This document shows, piece after piece, positions 23,916 to 25,309 of a DNA stretch of 25,309 bases. The stretch is from Nitrosopumilus sp. UBA526 (GTDB lineage Archaea > Thermoproteota > Nitrososphaeria > Nitrososphaerales > Nitrosopumilaceae). The position numbers and the translations under genes were made by a program. The stretch spans positions 1 through 25,309 of the forward strand of contig DAXZ01000010.1 of the NCBI GenBank assembly GCA_002506665.1, written 5' to 3'. The notes under the pieces were generated by a model, which had not been told where the DNA came from, ran no database searches, and was given only the letters and a program-made list of their open reading frames with translations. The first letter of the stretch is position 1. Each line of letters starts with the position of its first letter.

Positions 23916-25309
23916 ATGCCAAAAATTAAGGAAAACTGTGGCGTTGTGGGCATATATAGCCAGAGTGGGACAAACGTCATTCCTATGGCAATAGATGCCC
24001 TGAGGGCACTACAGCACAGGGGACAGGAGGCTTGGGGTCTAGCAGTCCCAAATAAACTGCCACTAAAACGTCTAGGACTAGTGTCTGCATCATCATCAGA
24101 ATTTAAGAAAATAACCCTAGAGTATGCATCACACGCAGTAATTGGCCATGTAAGATACTCTACCATGGGTCAGAGCACACTAGAGAACGCACAACCACTA
24201 AAGGTAAAGGATTTGTGCATTGCACACAACGGAACTATTGCAAACGCACAAGAACTCTCAAATCTTGTAGGTGGCTGCTCATTTACACCACAGAATGCAA
24301 GCGATACCCTAGTTGCAGCACAACGTCTTGTGTCACTAATATCAGAAAAAGGCAACATGGGCAAGGCTCTATCTGTTTTAAAAAATGAGATGGTCGGGTC
24401 TTATTGCTTTACTTTTATCTCAGATGACACATCAGTGTACGCCGCACGTGATCCAAAAGGGTTTAGACCCATGGTTCTAGGACACAAAGAGTCAGATGAT
24501 ACATATATCATTGCATCCGAGTCTGCTGCAATTTCGGCAGTTGGTGCAGAGCTGCAAAGAAATGTAAAGGCAGGAGAACTGTTAAGATTAAGCAAGAATG
24601 GACTGGAAACTGAAATGTTCTCAGATGAAAAAACACGCGCACACTGCTCGTTTGAGTTTACCTACTTTGCGCACCCCTCTAGCAACATGGAGGGTACCAA
24701 CATCTATGTGGCAAGAAAAAATATCGGGAAATATTTGGCAAAAAAATTCCCAATAAAAGCAGACTTGGTGATACCTGTACCAGACTCTGCAAGACCAGCA
24801 GCATTAGGTTATGCCCAGGAGCTAGGAATACCTTTTGATGAGGGACTACTAAAAGACAGGTACAGCAAGAAAGGGCCGCTGCGAAGTTTTATAGAGCCAC
24901 ACCAGTCTGACAGAGTTGAAATTAATAGATGGATAATACCAATACGTGAGATAATCCAAGGCAATCATGTCGTAGTAATTGACGATAGCTTGGTTAGGGG
25001 AACAAGTTCCAAGGCGATAATCAAGGCACTAAGACGGGCTGGCGCCAAAAAGATAAGCATGGTAATAACATATCCGCCCATAAAATTTCCCTGCTATGCG
25101 GGAATCGACTTTCCATCAAGGGAGGAGCTTGCCACATTCTCAGACAAAGACCTCACAACTGCAGAGATGACAGAGATGGTACGACAAAGCATAGGCGCTG
25201 ACTTTTTGGGGTACAATGATGCAGAAAATCTGGCAACAGCTATTGGAATTCCTACTGATTCCATGTGCTTTACATGTTCATCAGGCAACTATGACTCACT
25301 TGGAATAAC
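23916..25309 (+). CDS. purF: Amidophosphoribosyltransferase, PurF (3' end outside window)
   Basis: The first 464 codons of the enzyme that transfers glutamine-derived ammonia to PRPP, the first committed step of purine synthesis. The N-terminal nucleophile domain starts MPKIKENCGVVGIYS, so a seven-residue propeptide would be removed to expose Cys8. RGQEAWGL, GHVRYSTMG and AHNGTIAN are glutaminase blocks. The phosphoribosyltransferase domain has VIPVPDSARPAALGYAQ and the PRPP loop VIDDSLVRGTSS. Cys244, Cys393, Cys451 and Cys454 match the four ligands of the iron-sulphur cluster of the Bacillus-type enzyme, so this is the cluster-containing, oxygen-sensitive form. No stop is reached. A second ATG upstream (23894) is out of frame. 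Confidence 0.95.
   Translation, partial: MPKIKENCGVVGIYSQSGTNVIPMAIDALRALQHRGQEAWGLAVPNKLPLKRLGLVSASSSEFKKITLEYASHAVIGHVRYSTMGQSTLENAQPLKVKDLCIAHNGTIANAQELSNLVGGCSFTPQNASDTLVAAQRLVSLISEKGNMGKALSVLKNEMVGSYCFTFISDDTSVYAARDPKGFRPMVLGHKESDDTYIIASESAAISAVGAELQRNVKAGELLRLSKNGLETEMFSDEKTRAHCSFEFTYFAHPSSNMEGTNIYVARKNIGKYLAKKFPIKADLVIPVPDSARPAALGYAQELGIPFDEGLLKDRYSKKGPLRSFIEPHQSDRVEINRWIIPIREIIQGNHVVVIDDSLVRGTSSKAIIKALRRAGAKKISMVITYPPIKFPCYAGIDFPSREELATFSDKDLTTAEMTEMVRQSIGADFLGYNDAENLATAIGIPTDSMCFTCSSGNYDSLGI

Overview
The window looks like chromosome of an ammonia-oxidising archaeon of the Nitrososphaerota (Thaumarchaeota), closest in style to Nitrosopumilus, Nitrosotenuis or Nitrosarchaeum. The reasons are a split cofG/cofH pair for coenzyme F420, an F420-type luciferase-like oxidoreductase, a short iron-type alcohol dehydrogenase like the semialdehyde reductase of the thaumarchaeal 3-hydroxypropionate/4-hydroxybutyrate cycle, small cysteine-rich proteins typical of the phylum, and archaeal TATA boxes about 25-30 bp upstream of apparently leaderless ATG, GTG and TTG starts. 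Family calls are by eye; no database was searched.

Region by region. 1-6513 is core sequence: the 3' end of a repeat-built surface protein, a MetRS-C-like tRNA-binding protein, an SRPBCC protein plus membrane glycosyltransferase operon, an HtrA-like protease, and the overlapping cofG-cofH operon. 6620-12175 is a visibly more AT-rich accessory island. It holds a YwgA-like gene with a small overlapping partner, two 158-bp terminal-inverted-repeat elements (repeat A), two 399-bp direct repeats (repeat B) that each carry a folded-RNA candidate and a 41-codon zinc-ribbon ORF, a 915-codon MmeI-type restriction-modification gene between the two B copies, one copy of a 130-bp MITE (repeat C), and a decayed IS66-like transposase. 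12340-18272 returns to core: a small conserved protein, an F420-type oxidoreductase, the iron-type dehydrogenase divergent from a glycerate kinase, a Cys-rich small protein, an MBL-fold nuclease divergent from purN, and an ABM-domain protein. 18373-21199 has a large secreted metzincin-like protease, a broken small zinc-finger gene and a thaumarchaeal zinc-ribbon protein. 21200-23709 is a second AT-rich accessory patch with the inverse-orientation copy of repeat C and a long helical protein of unknown function whose 5' end looks damaged. The window ends in the first 464 codons of purF.

The most striking feature is an 18-unit CA dinucleotide tract inside the restriction-modification gene, placed between methyltransferase motif IV and the target-recognition region. 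A change of one unit would stop translation within about a dozen codons on either alternative frame, so this is a strong candidate for a phase-variable single-polypeptide restriction-modification switch in an archaeon. Because 399-bp direct repeats flank the gene, the whole gene could also be lost by recombination. The B repeat itself (pseudoknotted RNA candidate plus zinc-ribbon microprotein) may be an undescribed small mobile cassette.
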